This document shows positions 25,292 through 35,490 of a DNA stretch of 64,000 nt, one piece after another; positions within the stretch are counted from its first letter, which is position 1; each line of letters begins with the position of its first letter. The notes beneath the pieces were generated by a model. That model saw only the letters and a list, made by a program, of their open reading frames with translations. It was not told where the DNA came from and ran no database searches. Origin of the DNA: Tenacibaculum tangerinum (GTDB lineage Bacteria; Bacteroidota; Bacteroidia; Flavobacteriales; Flavobacteriaceae); contig NZ_CP122539.1 of NCBI RefSeq assembly GCF_029853675.1, positions 2,313,001 to 2,377,000 on the forward strand, read 5' to 3'. The position numbers and the translations under genes are program-made.

Positions 25292-26380
25292 ATGACTTCA
25301 GAAAACAAACTCATTTCTCAAAAGAAACCCGCTTTTCCTGTTAAGAAAAAGCTCGCCAATTATTTGAACAGGCATAAAAGAACCATACAAATTCCTATTT
25401 TTTATGACGATTTGTTACGTTTTCAAGGAGCTATATCGGTGTATGATAAACACGATAACGATACTTTGTGGGTTCGTGTTTATTACAATGAGTTTGAGCG
25501 AGAGGAAATAGATTTAAGTCTTAAACAGATATATAATATTTTACACTCTAACGGCTCGAATGCTAGCATACAACACCTAAATATCGATGCGGTAGACTTT
25601 TGTACTTTTGGTAATTCTAAGCCTTTTCGAGTAAAAGTTCGAAATATTTTAAATGACAACTATACCTATTTTTATGTAAAAAAAACCGATGCTTCTCGTA
25701 TTTATGGTTTGGAGCTGGAAGATATTTTGTCGCCTTATAATTTGAACTTTTTGGTATATGAAGATACACTAATAGAAGAGCATATTTCAGGAATTCCTGG
25801 CGACGTGTTTATTAATGAATACTTAGATAGTTGTATTGACATAGAGAAGGCACAGATAGCCAAAGAATTTGTAAAATTTAACGAGCGTTGTATGATTCGT
25901 TTGTTAGGCGATATGCGTTCGTATAACTATGTGGTAGTGCCTACCCACGATTTTGAGAATGTGGTGTATAAAATACGTCCTATCGATTTCGACCAACAAT
26001 GTTACGAAGGCAAGTTTAAAGTATATTATCCGCAGTTTTTCAAGGAAAACCTAAAGATGGTGCAATTGGTAGCAGACAAGCTTACCTCGAGTTCTATCGA
26101 ACAATACCAGTTAGAAGAACGTTCGATTGTGGCTAAGAGAATTTTAGGATCACGTGCTCGCTTAGGTCGCTTGATAAAAGCCATGAAATCAGACACGATT
26201 TCTATTTCGAAAAACATTGCACAGCTAAAGGCTGAAATCTTTAATTTTACGGGTGATATTAATTTTAGAGATAGCGACGGAATGGGAGAGGTCTTGGAAA
26301 GTGCCTTAAATTTTGTTCGTAGAAATTACGAAGACGTAAGTATGAAAACCATTATTCAACAACAACAAAAACTACATTAA
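25292..26380 (+). CDS. Conserved flavobacterial protein with kinase-like catalytic signature
   Basis: 362 aa from ATG 25292 (MTSENKLISQKKPAFPVKKK). I do not recognise a named family. It is soluble, with no signal or membrane segment. Around residues 205-240 it reads RLLGDMRSYNYVVV then YKIRPIDFDQQ, which resembles the Asp-x4-Asn catalytic loop and Asp-Phe-Asp metal loop of atypical kinases, preceded by GDVFINEYLDSCIDIEKAQI. The N-terminal part is a beta-rich lobe without a clear glycine loop. The kinase idea is inference. It overlaps the convergent EamA gene by 4 bases. Confidence 0.6.
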   Translation: MTSENKLISQKKPAFPVKKKLANYLNRHKRTIQIPIFYDDLLRFQGAISVYDKHDNDTLWVRVYYNEFEREEIDLSLKQIYNILHSNGSNASIQHLNIDAVDFCTFGNSKPFRVKVRNILNDNYTYFYVKKTDASRIYGLELEDILSPYNLNFLVYEDTLIEEHISGIPGDVFINEYLDSCIDIEKAQIAKEFVKFNERCMIRLLGDMRSYNYVVVPTHDFENVVYKIRPIDFDQQCYEGKFKVYYPQFFKENLKMVQLVADKLTSSSIEQYQLEERSIVAKRILGSRARLGRLIKAMKSDTISISKNIAQLKAEIFNFTGDINFRDSDGMGEVLESALNFVRRNYEDVSMKTIIQQQQKLH

Positions 26381-27237
26381 TATCTTCTACTTCGAATACT
26401 TTCAATAACAACCGTTGCTAAAATCAAGCTTCCACCAACAAAAGTATTCCACGTCGGTACTTCTTTTAAGAAAATATATGCTAAAATAATTCCGAAAACT
26501 GGTTGAATACTACTAATAATACTTGCGGTCGATGCTGAAAAAAACTGTAATGAGTGTACCATTAAACTATGCCCTATAGCGGTAGTTAACAACCCTAAAA
26601 GTAATAGGTATGGGAGTTGCTCTTGAAACCCTGAAACATCCATAAAAAATAAAACCGGAACTAATACCACTGTAATGATTACTGTTTGATAAAACATGAG
26701 CATCACTCCGTTATACTGTTGTACATATTGTTTTAAAATTAAAATCCTGATAGAATAACACAGTGCCGAAAACAAGCCAAACAATATACCCTGAACCTGC
26801 GTACTTGTAACGTCGAAGTCAGGAGCTAAAATATAGAGTCCTAGCAAAACCAATAAACCTAAAACAAGGTGAATTGGGTTGAATTTTATTTTTAAAAACA
26901 AAGGTTCTAAAAAAGCAATCATTACTGGAAAAGTGTACAAAGAAAGCATGCCAATAGCCACATTTGATAGTTTTAAAGCATAGAAATACGTAATCCAATG
27001 CACCCCCATAAAAATTCCACTTATCAAAAATGGGAACAAATGCCTTCTCGATTGTATGGTCAGGTCAATTTTTTTAAATCGACAGAATGCATATAAAAAT
27101 ACCATCGCAAATACCGATCGAAACCATATAATAACTTCCGAAGGCATAGCAATATACCTACCCAATACTCCCGAGGTACTGATAAAAAAAGTAGCCAATA
27201 CCAAACCTGCGAGGTTTTTATTATGGTTGTTTTGCAT
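26377..27237 (-). CDS. EamA/DMT-family membrane transporter
   Basis: 286 aa with ten hydrophobic helices in two EamA repeats. Typical stretches are ATFFISTSGVLGRYIAMPSE, FLISGIFMGVHWITYFYALK, ALKLSNVAIGMLSLYTFPVM and GHSLMVHSLQFFSASTASII. Drug/metabolite transporters export metabolites or amino acids; the substrate is unknown. It runs leftward, tail to tail with the kinase-like gene, and is divergent from the GH16 gene across 373 bases. Confidence 0.88.
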   Translation of the reverse strand: MQNNHNKNLAGLVLATFFISTSGVLGRYIAMPSEVIIWFRSVFAMVFLYAFCRFKKIDLTIQSRRHLFPFLISGIFMGVHWITYFYALKLSNVAIGMLSLYTFPVMIAFLEPLFLKIKFNPIHLVLGLLVLLGLYILAPDFDVTSTQVQGILFGLFSALCYSIRILILKQYVQQYNGVMLMFYQTVIITVVLVPVLFFMDVSGFQEQLPYLLLLGLLTTAIGHSLMVHSLQFFSASTASIISSIQPVFGIILAYIFLKEVPTWNTFVGGSLILATVVIESIRSRRY

Positions 27238-27610
27238 TTATGTTGTACTTATGTTTTTAAAAGACTATGTTACAAATATGTATAGGCGGCTAAGATGCCA
27301 AAATAGGGATCATTATACGCTCCTTTTTATCTTCCTCCACTAAAAAAGACTCACTGACACAAAATTCTTTAAAAATGTAATTCGTAGAGGCACTTAGAAC
27401 TCTTAAACATGGTTGCCATTGTTAAAAAATTAATGTTCTACAAAAAAGAAACAAACCTGCGTGAAAGTACGAACTTTTACCCAAATCAATCTTTTTAGTT
27501 TATTATAATGCTGTTTTTTTATAGTTGTATAGGTCTTGTATAGGTGTATTATTATTGGCTTTCAGTTAATTATGCTAATATTGAAACCAAATCAATAAAT
27601 CAAACCATTT
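27238..27610. other. Intergenic region, no gene recognised
   Basis: 373 AT-rich bases between the divergent EamA and GH16 genes. Short frames here have no protein-like composition. CTTGTATAGGTGTAT and TTGTATAGGTCTTG form a small direct repeat near 27523-27548. Both promoters probably lie here. Confidence 0.4.
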
Positions 27611-30079
27611 ATGAACACTTATTTTTATATAAAAAGAACAGCCCTGCTCTTTCTTTTAGGATTTGTATGGAATACGACTTTGACCCAAGCACAATGTCCT
27701 ACAATTATTTGGCAAGACGAATTTAACAGTACCCAACTAGATGCCTCAAAATGGAATGTGCAACTCGGAGATGGTTGTGCCGAAGGTATTTGTGGTTGGG
27801 GAAACGGAGAACTACAATCGTATAATGAAGCGAATATCACTGTAAGTGATGGAACCTTAAAAATTACATCGAAAGTAGAGCGTACACGAGGATCAAGATA
27901 TACCTCAGGAAGAATTAACACCAAAGGAAAAGCTTCTTTTGCGTACGGTCGTATAGAAGCCTCTATAAAACTCCCTGTGGGTGATGGTTTATGGCCTGCA
28001 TTTTGGATGCTTCCTACTGATGAGGTTTACGGCTCTTGGCCACAAAGTGGTGAAGTTGATATCATGGAATTTACTGCTTCTCGTCAAAAGGAAGTATATG
28101 GATACATTCATTATGGAGATTTGTATCCTAACAATCAATCGCAAGGAAGCATTTTCGACTTAAAACAAGGAGTTTTTCCAGATCAATTTCATGAGTTTGC
28201 CATCGAATGGGAACCTGGTGAAATTAGATGGTATGTAGATGGAATTTTATATTCGACAAAAAAACCAGAAGACCTGGCACCTTACCAATGGCCTTTTGAT
28301 CAAGATTTTTACTTGCTACTCAATGTTGCCGTTGGTGGTAACCTTGGAGGAAATGTAAACGATAGTATGCTCCCTGCTACTATGGAAGTAGACTATGTAC
28401 GCGTGTACGATGGTGTAAAAACGCACATAACAGGTAACGATGTGGTATCAAACCAAGCATCACAAATTACCTATACCCTTAACAATTTAAGTCCTGGAAC
28501 TTCTGTAAACTGGACTGTTCCTACGGGTGCTACCGTAGTAAGTGGACAAGGGAGTGCTTCGGTTGTTATCGACTTCGGTTCAGAAAGTGGTGTTGTATCG
28601 GCTTCTTTTAATAACGGATGTGAACCTACATCGTTAGGCATTTTTGTAGAAGTAGAACCACCGTATGTAAAAGATTTTTCTTTTGAAAACTTTGATACTC
28701 CGGCCGCAGTAAGTTTCACCTCAGCTACAGGAAACTTACTAGAAACGAACAACCCCTCCCAAAACGGAATTAATACCAGTAGTTTGAGTGGAAAGTATAC
28801 ACGAAATAGTACAGAACAGTACGATTTAATAACGTATGACATTACAAACGTAATCACAGGAACTCCGTACCTAAACAAAGAAAAGAAGTTTTATGTAGAT
28901 GTATATACCCAAGCCCCAGTAGGTACAGAAATCATCATACAACTAGAAACCAATGATGCCATTGCTACCAATTATCCAGTAGGTAGGCATAGTCGCTATG
29001 TGGCTCAAATTACGCAACAAAACGCATGGCAACGTCTTGAGTTTTCTTTATTAGACACGCCCGACCCTGGTGCAGATGGTTCAGCATTGACTAAAATGAT
29101 TATCCTGTTGAATCCTAATAGTTTTACCTCAGACGTATACTATTATGACAATTTAGACAGTTACAATGCCGACACAGGAACCACTGTCAACCAAGCCCCT
29201 ACCGTAAGCATGACGAGTCCTAATGACGGAGCTTCTTTTTCAAGTGGAAGTACTATTGATTTAACTGCTAACGCAAACGATATCGATGGAAGCATTGCTG
29301 AAGTTTCTTTCTTCGACAACGATGTGCTGATTGGTTCAGATACCACGGCTCCCTACAGCATTAGCTGGAATATTTCGCAAGGAACACATACCATTACCGC
29401 CAAAGCAACCGATAATGAAAACCTTACGACCACCTCAACACCCATAACCATTACGGGGACTACAACAGGAACAGCAACTACTTTTTATGTGGCTTCTATT
29501 GTTACTGGTGAAGCAAGTGCGCAAAAAGGTCAAAAAATAGGAACAGCTACAGTGAACCTGAAAGATGATCTGGGTGGAGTAGTATCGAATGCAACGGTTT
29601 CAGGACAGTTTTCGGGAACTTTCAACGAACAAGTACAAGCGACTACCGATGGAAACGGAAATGCTTATTTCCAAACCAGTCAAACAGCCAAAGGAACTTT
29701 AACGGTGCAATTTTGTGTATCTGATGCTCAATACACTGGTTTAACGTTTAGTCCGTTAAACGATGGAACTATCTGCTCTTTATCTGCCAGAACAGGAAGT
29801 AACACAGATGACCTTGAAGAAGTGCTGTTAAATCAAGCTACTGAAAGCGTCCCTTATCCTAACCCTATGGCAACTTCTTTTACCTATCAATTACCCGAGA
29901 ATAACCGTGCTATTTTTTCTTTTGAAATCGTAAGCTTGAGTGGTAAAATCATAACTTCTTGGAAGAATGTAACAAGCACTAAAGAATATAATGTTTCGTA
30001 TTTGAAAAAAGGAATTTATATACTTAATGTATATACAGACAGTGGTCTTTTCAAACAATATAAAATGGTGAAAAAATAA
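27611..30079 (+). CDS. Secreted GH16 beta-glucanase (laminarinase-like) with T9SS tag
   Basis: 822 aa. A signal peptide ends near ...LTQAQC. The GH16 domain (about 30-270) contains SGRINTKGKASFAYGRIEAS and the catalytic SGEVDIMEF with E148, D150 and E153 in the ExDxxE form of laminarinases. It is followed by Ig/PKD-like modules (VSMTSPNDGASFSSGSTIDL, FFDNDVLIGSDTTAPYSISW), a carbohydrate-binding-like beta region, and a C-terminal type IX secretion tag (YPNPMATSFTYQLPE to YKMVKK). It probably hydrolyses beta-1,3-glucans of algae outside the cell. It is monocistronic with its own terminator. Confidence 0.92.
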   Translation: MNTYFYIKRTALLFLLGFVWNTTLTQAQCPTIIWQDEFNSTQLDASKWNVQLGDGCAEGICGWGNGELQSYNEANITVSDGTLKITSKVERTRGSRYTSGRINTKGKASFAYGRIEASIKLPVGDGLWPAFWMLPTDEVYGSWPQSGEVDIMEFTASRQKEVYGYIHYGDLYPNNQSQGSIFDLKQGVFPDQFHEFAIEWEPGEIRWYVDGILYSTKKPEDLAPYQWPFDQDFYLLLNVAVGGNLGGNVNDSMLPATMEVDYVRVYDGVKTHITGNDVVSNQASQITYTLNNLSPGTSVNWTVPTGATVVSGQGSASVVIDFGSESGVVSASFNNGCEPTSLGIFVEVEPPYVKDFSFENFDTPAAVSFTSATGNLLETNNPSQNGINTSSLSGKYTRNSTEQYDLITYDITNVITGTPYLNKEKKFYVDVYTQAPVGTEIIIQLETNDAIATNYPVGRHSRYVAQITQQNAWQRLEFSLLDTPDPGADGSALTKMIILLNPNSFTSDVYYYDNLDSYNADTGTTVNQAPTVSMTSPNDGASFSSGSTIDLTANANDIDGSIAEVSFFDNDVLIGSDTTAPYSISWNISQGTHTITAKATDNENLTTTSTPITITGTTTGTATTFYVASIVTGEASAQKGQKIGTATVNLKDDLGGVVSNATVSGQFSGTFNEQVQATTDGNGNAYFQTSQTAKGTLTVQFCVSDAQYTGLTFSPLNDGTICSLSARTGSNTDDLEEVLLNQATESVPYPNPMATSFTYQLPENNRAIFSFEIVSLSGKIITSWKNVTSTKEYNVSYLKKGIYILNVYTDSGLFKQYKMVKK

Positions 30080-30130
30080 GTACTGTAATTTTAAATTTTT
30101 AGAGAACCTTAAATAACTACATCCTTTTAA

Positions 30131-30173
30131 AACGCCTTGTCTTTGCATTTACTATAAAAGACAAGGTGTTTTT
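30131..30173 (+). terminator. Terminator of the GH16 gene
   Basis: The stem ACGCCTTGTCTTT / AAAGACAAGGTGT, with one G-U pair, is followed by TTTTTG. Confidence 0.85.
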
Positions 30174-30391
30174 GTATGTTAATTTTTTAAAATGGTTTTT
30201 ATGTTTTGTGAACTCAAAAGCTCCCCTCTAGTACTCTGAAAAATTAAGTAATTGTAATGTATAGCGAAATATTTTAAAAAAGAAATCCCAAAGACATAGG
30301 TTATCAGAAGAAAATTTAGCTATACTCCTAGTGAATTTTTTCTATACTGAATTATCAGGTTTCATTTACAATCTTATGTTAGATTGAATTA

Positions 30392-30422
30392 CTAAAAAAG
30401 GCTCTTCTTTAAGAAGAGCCTT
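30392..30422 (-). terminator. Terminator of the M4 protease gene
   Basis: A perfect 10-bp stem, AAGGCTCTTC (30398-30407) with GAAGAGCCTT (30413-30422), has six T after it on the minus strand. It lies about 85 bases past the M4 stop. The rest of the 30080-30505 gap holds nothing recognised. Confidence 0.85.
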
Positions 30423-30505
30423 AACTTTATCTCTGAATTATTTGCTTTTTAACTTAAAATTCAGTCTGTTCTAATTAACGAATTTCAAATATTCATTGCA
30501 TGTGA

Positions 30506-31954
30506 TTATTTTTTAAACACTTTGGTTGTCAATAATTTTTGTCCGTCATTTACTTCTAAAATATACATTCCGGTTTGTAAACCTGAAACATTTATATTTG
30601 AGTTGTTTAAGCGTCCTTGTTTTACTACACTACCAATCGTATTTATAATTTTATACGTTATATCGTCTGCTTTAGATGCTAGTTTTACCTGTAAGTAATC
30701 TACTACTGGATTAGGATACGCCATAAAACTGATACTATTTTCATTTCCTAAGCTTTCTCCTCCTGTGCCAGCTGAAAAACCGTATAATCCTTCTGCTACC
30801 GAAGTACTTGAAACAATATTTACGGTATAGTCTTCTACTTCTCCATACGAAAAGGCTTCACAAGAAGTTTGTGCACTGTTGTACTTCATCGAAACACGCA
30901 TTCTAGTAGTTCCTAAGCTTGCTCCTGAAGGAACATTTACTGTAGCCGTTAAGTTATTAGCACTTGAAGATGAACCCGACACCACTTTTTCACTACTCTC
31001 GAAAGTACCGTTTTGGTTAAAGTCTATCCAAACTGCCCAATATTCTGTGTACGATGTACTGCTAAAGTCTGCACTTACTATCATTTGATTTGAACTTCCT
31101 TGAGATAAGGTTGCTGTTTTTGAAGTAAAATCGGCATATCCACCGTTATCACCTGTTGCATTTGTCATACCTCCTAGCTCTACATTATCAATCCACTCAT
31201 ACGATGAGTTGTTTCCTTGAGAACCACAGTAGGATACCGTATTAGATAAAGTTGTAACGTTAATTGTATTACTTGATGATGAAACGTTCCCTGCTGCATC
31301 TTTAGCTCGTACCGAGAAACTATACGTGGTACTAGCGGCTAATCCTGTTACACTAGCAGAGGTTCCTGTTACTGTTGCAATCTTGGTAGTTCCTCTATAA
31401 ACATCGTAACCTGTTACCCCTACATTGTCGGTTGATGCCGACCAGCTTAAAGTTAAAGTCGTTTGTGTAACGTTACTTGCTGTTAAGTTTGTTGGAGCAC
31501 TCGGTGCTTGAGTATCTGCTGTGCCAGCTCCAATTACCACTGTATAATCCTCTACTTCACCATACGAAAAAGTAGCTTCACAAGCGGTAGGAGTTGCATT
31601 GTACTTCATTACGATTCGCATTCTTGTGGCTCCTTCTAAAGCACCCGACGGAACGGTGAATGAGGTGCTTACTGGTGTTGTTTGTGAAGGTGATTTTGTC
31701 CATACTGTTTCGCCTGCATCAGAAAAATCTCCATCTTGATTGTAATCTATCCAAACTCCATATCCTTCATTATATACTGTACCTGTCCATGTTGGAGTTA
31801 TGGTAATAGTATGAGAAGTCGACTTAGCTAAATTTGTTGAAATGTTGGTGTAATCGGTATAGCCATTTCCTGCACCTGAACTATTATTAATAGTACCTAA
31901 TTGAACTCTTCCAATATATTCATCTGCCACACTATTTCCTTTTGATGAACAATA
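30506..31954 (-). repeat. 1.43-kb direct repeat (copy 2), in the M4 protease gene
   Basis: The partner of 34060-35490. Homology ends sharply at the YCSSKGNSV start of the first GEVED domain; upstream Fn3 and catalytic domains are unrelated in sequence. Confidence 0.92.
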
Positions 31955-33991
31955 GTTTAGAGGAGGGTTTCCTGTGGTTGTTACATTTAATGTTGCAGAA
32001 GTACCTGTACCTCCAGTAGCACATTTTGCTACAACAGTAACGGCGTACTGAGTACCACTTATTAGTCCAGTAACATTAAAAGATGTGCTGGTTACATTGG
32101 TCGTATTTCCTGCTACGGTTACGTCGTAAGAAGCGGCTCCTGAAACAGCATTCCAAGACACTGTAAATCCATTATCTCCGATATTAGATGCACTCAAGTT
32201 ACCTGGTGCTGCTAAAGCACAAGCTTGCACAAATTCTTCTCCTACGTTAACAGCATAAAAAGCATTGGTAGTTGAAATTACTTCTTGAGAATTTGCCCCG
32301 TATAAATCGGTAGCTGCTTGAATAGCCCCTGCTCTAGCATCAGAAAATGTTGCATTTGCTGATAAATAATTGGCTTCTGTTCGGTAAGCAATTTTAGCAG
32401 CTTTTGCCATTCCGATACCTGTTACGTTGTAGTTATCTCCAACATCGTTGCTTCCTGAACCTCCTGCAGTTAGTAAGTAAAACCACTTGTTTAAAACACC
32501 AGAGTTGGTATGTACACCACAATAGTCGTTTGTTCGGGTTGGAGTACCACAATTAGGGTTCTTCCAGTACGTTCCTCCATAGGTATCTGGCTGACCTAAT
32601 GATTTTGGGTCGTTCATAGAACGTAAGGCTGCAGAACCAGTACGTCTGTCTATTTCGTCTCCTATTAACCATACAGAAAGGCTTGGGTTTAAATCGTTTC
32701 CGTTTCCTTTTGCAAAGTGTTCTACGGCAGCTCCCCAAATATCAGAAAATCCTTCATTTAAAGCACCCGATTCTCTTTGGTATGCTAAGTTGGCGGTATT
32801 TGAACAAACAGCGTGTCCTATTTCGTGTGCAGCTACATCTATCGAAGTTAAGGCGTCAAAATATCCATTTCCTTCTTGTCCGTTAGAAGAACCATCGCCA
32901 TAAGACATTACAGAACCATTCCAAAAAGCATTGTCGTAATTAACATCTACATGTACATAGCTTCTGATTTGAGCACCATTCCCGTCATAACTATTACGAT
33001 TGTGCTTTTGTAAAAAATAGTCGTAAGTCATCATGGCTCCCCAATGAGCATCTAAAGCCGCATTATCTTTATTGGCACTGTGCTCGGCAGTTGTCCAGTT
33101 ATTATCATTATCGGTAAATTGATTGTAGTTTGATATGTATGGGTAAGTAGCTCCTGGTGATTGATTTTTAGCATCTCTAGTGTACACTTTTCTTCCTGCA
33201 TCACTCAAAATATAACTCCCACCACTTAACGCCGTTTCAATAGATTTAGTACCACTATAACGTGTTTGTGCTGTTCCTGTTACAAATGCTGTTGCAGCTT
33301 CAGCTTTGTTACTTTTCTTTGCATACTTCGTAATATTACCAACATGCCCAAATTTATCTGCGTGCTTTATTATGGCATTGTAAAACAAAGTTTCTCCTGT
33401 ATGGGCATCGATATATAAATATCCTCTGCTTAGTGGTTTTGTAGCAAAAATGTCGAATTTATAAGCCAATTTTGGTTCTTTTTTTCCAATAACTTCTTTT
33501 GGAAGAATTAGCAATTCTCCTTCTGGTTTTTTGTAGTTATCCATTTCTTTAGCAGCTTCAGGAAATTCCCATAAATACTTTTCAGCTCCTGTATGAGACA
33601 ATGCCTTTTTAAATGCTTGCTCTTTTGATAGTTTTGGAGTTGTATTTACTTTTCCTACATCATAAAACTCACCATTCATACTTTTTAAAACACCATTTTT
33701 AGCGTGCGCAGTATAGGTAGCAAATTCAACTTTTACTCCCTTGAATTTTTGCTGATATTTTTCATGGGTAAAACCGATATCATCTTTGGTGGATGTTAGT
33801 TTATGCAAACGATCGTCTTTGAATAACTTTAGTCTTTTCTTAATAAGATCTGGGGCTTTTTGTAAAGAAACCTTTGACGACTCGTTAAACTCAATGTGTT
33901 TTAACTCTCTGTTTTCTTGAGCGTTTATACTATAAACACCTGTAAACAAACAAGTAAATAAAAATGCTTTTTTAATGTAATTGTGTTTCAT
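30506..33991 (-). CDS. Secreted M4 (thermolysin-type) metalloprotease with Fn3/GEVED modules and T9SS tag
   Basis: 1161 aa. A signal peptide is followed by an FTP propeptide (FTHEKYQQKFKGVKVEFATY) and a PepSY-like region. The M4 catalytic domain has VAAHEIGHAVC (HExxH 389-393) and the Glu ligand in GALNEGFSDIW (E413). An Fn3 repeat follows (about 595-675), then GEVED domain 1 (from about residue 680), Fn3, GEVED domain 2, and a type IX sorting domain (MAYPNPVVDYLQVKLASK to LLTTKVFKK). It is a zinc endopeptidase that digests extracellular protein. The C-terminal 482 residues are almost the same as those of the adjacent M43 protease. Confidence 0.94.
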   Translation of the reverse strand: MKHNYIKKAFLFTCLFTGVYSINAQENRELKHIEFNESSKVSLQKAPDLIKKRLKLFKDDRLHKLTSTKDDIGFTHEKYQQKFKGVKVEFATYTAHAKNGVLKSMNGEFYDVGKVNTTPKLSKEQAFKKALSHTGAEKYLWEFPEAAKEMDNYKKPEGELLILPKEVIGKKEPKLAYKFDIFATKPLSRGYLYIDAHTGETLFYNAIIKHADKFGHVGNITKYAKKSNKAEAATAFVTGTAQTRYSGTKSIETALSGGSYILSDAGRKVYTRDAKNQSPGATYPYISNYNQFTDNDNNWTTAEHSANKDNAALDAHWGAMMTYDYFLQKHNRNSYDGNGAQIRSYVHVDVNYDNAFWNGSVMSYGDGSSNGQEGNGYFDALTSIDVAAHEIGHAVCSNTANLAYQRESGALNEGFSDIWGAAVEHFAKGNGNDLNPSLSVWLIGDEIDRRTGSAALRSMNDPKSLGQPDTYGGTYWKNPNCGTPTRTNDYCGVHTNSGVLNKWFYLLTAGGSGSNDVGDNYNVTGIGMAKAAKIAYRTEANYLSANATFSDARAGAIQAATDLYGANSQEVISTTNAFYAVNVGEEFVQACALAAPGNLSASNIGDNGFTVSWNAVSGAASYDVTVAGNTTNVTSTSFNVTGLISGTQYAVTVVAKCATGGTGTSATLNVTTTGNPPLNYCSSKGNSVADEYIGRVQLGTINNSSGAGNGYTDYTNISTNLAKSTSHTITITPTWTGTVYNEGYGVWIDYNQDGDFSDAGETVWTKSPSQTTPVSTSFTVPSGALEGATRMRIVMKYNATPTACEATFSYGEVEDYTVVIGAGTADTQAPSAPTNLTASNVTQTTLTLSWSASTDNVGVTGYDVYRGTTKIATVTGTSASVTGLAASTTYSFSVRAKDAAGNVSSSSNTINVTTLSNTVSYCGSQGNNSSYEWIDNVELGGMTNATGDNGGYADFTSKTATLSQGSSNQMIVSADFSSTSYTEYWAVWIDFNQNGTFESSEKVVSGSSSSANNLTATVNVPSGASLGTTRMRVSMKYNSAQTSCEAFSYGEVEDYTVNIVSSTSVAEGLYGFSAGTGGESLGNENSISFMAYPNPVVDYLQVKLASKADDITYKIINTIGSVVKQGRLNNSNINVSGLQTGMYILEVNDGQKLLTTKVFKK

Positions 33992-34017
33992 TCTTGAAGG
34001 GTTTAGCTAATTATTTT

Positions 34018-34053
34018 AGTAAAAAAAAGCCTGAGAAAGAACTCAGGCTTTAA
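34018..34053 (-). terminator. Terminator between the M43 and M4 protease genes
   Basis: A perfect stem AAAGCCTGAG (34026-34035) / CTCAGGCTTT (34042-34051), with a T8 run on the minus strand. It ends transcription of the M43 gene before the M4 gene, so these are separate units despite their shared direction. Confidence 0.88.
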
Positions 34054-34059
34054 GAAGGT

Positions 34060-35490
34060 TTATTTTTTAAACACTTTGGTTGTCAATAATTTTTGTCCGT
34101 CATTTACTTCTAAAATATACATTCCAGTTTGTAAACCTGAAACATTTATGTTTGAGTTGTTTAAGCGTCCATATTTTACTACTTTACCAATCGTATTTAC
34201 AATTTTATAGGTCATCTTATCAGTCTTAGAAGCTAGTCTTACTTGTAAGTAATCTACTGCTGGATTTGGATATGCCATTAGGTCTAAATTACTTTCATTT
34301 CCTAATCGTTCTCCTGAACTAACAGCATTGTATTCTCTTGCACCAGAAACAATATTTACGGTATAGTCTTCTACTTCTCCATACGAAAAGGCTTCACAAG
34401 AAGTTTGTGCACTGTTATACTTCATCGAAACACGCATTCTAGTAGTTCCTAAGCTTGCTCCTGAAGGAACATTTACTGTAGCGGTTAAGTTATTGGCACT
34501 TGACGATGAGCCCGATACTACTTTTTCACTACTCTCGAAAGTACCGTTTTGGTTAAAGTCTATCCAAACTGCCCAATATTCTGTGTATGATGAACTGCTA
34601 AAGCCTGCACTTACTATCATTTGATTTGAACTTCCTTGAGATAAGGTTGCTGTTTTTGAAGTAAAATCGGCATATCCACCGTTATCACCTGTTGCATTTG
34701 TCATACCTCCTAGCTCTACATTATCAATCCACTCATACGATGAGTTGTTTCCTTGAGAACCACAGTAGGATACCGTATTAGACAAAGTTGTAACGTTAAT
34801 TGTATTACTTGATGATGAAACGTTCCCTGCTGCATCTTTAGCTCGTACCGAGAAACTATACGTGGTACTAGCGGCTAATCCTGTTACACTAGCAGAGGTT
34901 CCTGTTACTGTTGCAATCTTGGTAGTTCCTCTATAAACATCGTAACCTGTTACCCCTACATTGTCGGTTGATGCCGACCAGCTTAAAGTTAAAGTCGTTT
35001 GTGTAACGTTACCTGCTGTTAAGTTTGTTGGAGCACTCGGTGCTTGAGTATCTGCTGTGCCAGCTCCAATTACTACAGTATAATCTTCTACTTCACCATA
35101 CGAAAAAGTAGCTTCACAAGCTGTAGGAGTTGCATTGTACTTCATTACGATTCGCATTCTTGTGGCTCCTTCTAAAGCTCCTGATGGAACGGTGAATGAG
35201 GTGCTTACTGGTGTTGTTTGTGAGGGTGATTTTGTCCATACTGTTTCGCCTGCATCAGAAAAATCTCCATCTTGATTGTAATCTATCCAAACTCCATATC
35301 CTTCATTATATACTGTACCTGTCCATGTGGGAGTTATGGTAATAGTATGAGAAGTCGACTTGGCTAAATTTGTTGAAATGTTGGTGTAATCGGTATAGCC
35401 ATTTCCTCCACCTGAACTATTATTAATAGTACCTAATTGAACTCTTCCAATATATTCATCTGCCACACTATTTCCTTTTGATGAACAATA
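34060..35490 (-). repeat. 1.43-kb direct repeat (copy 1) encoding GEVED-Fn3-GEVED-T9SS tag
   Basis: Matches 30506-31954 in order and direction. Across the two GEVED domains and Fn3, about 395 residues, I count four amino-acid differences. The linker before the sorting tag differs by six residues, which explains the 18-bp length difference. Confidence 0.92.

Noticed and set aside
27544..27726. A 60-residue frame before and overlapping the GH16 gene
   Set aside because: It lies out of frame over the GH16 signal peptide and has a composition unlike a protein.
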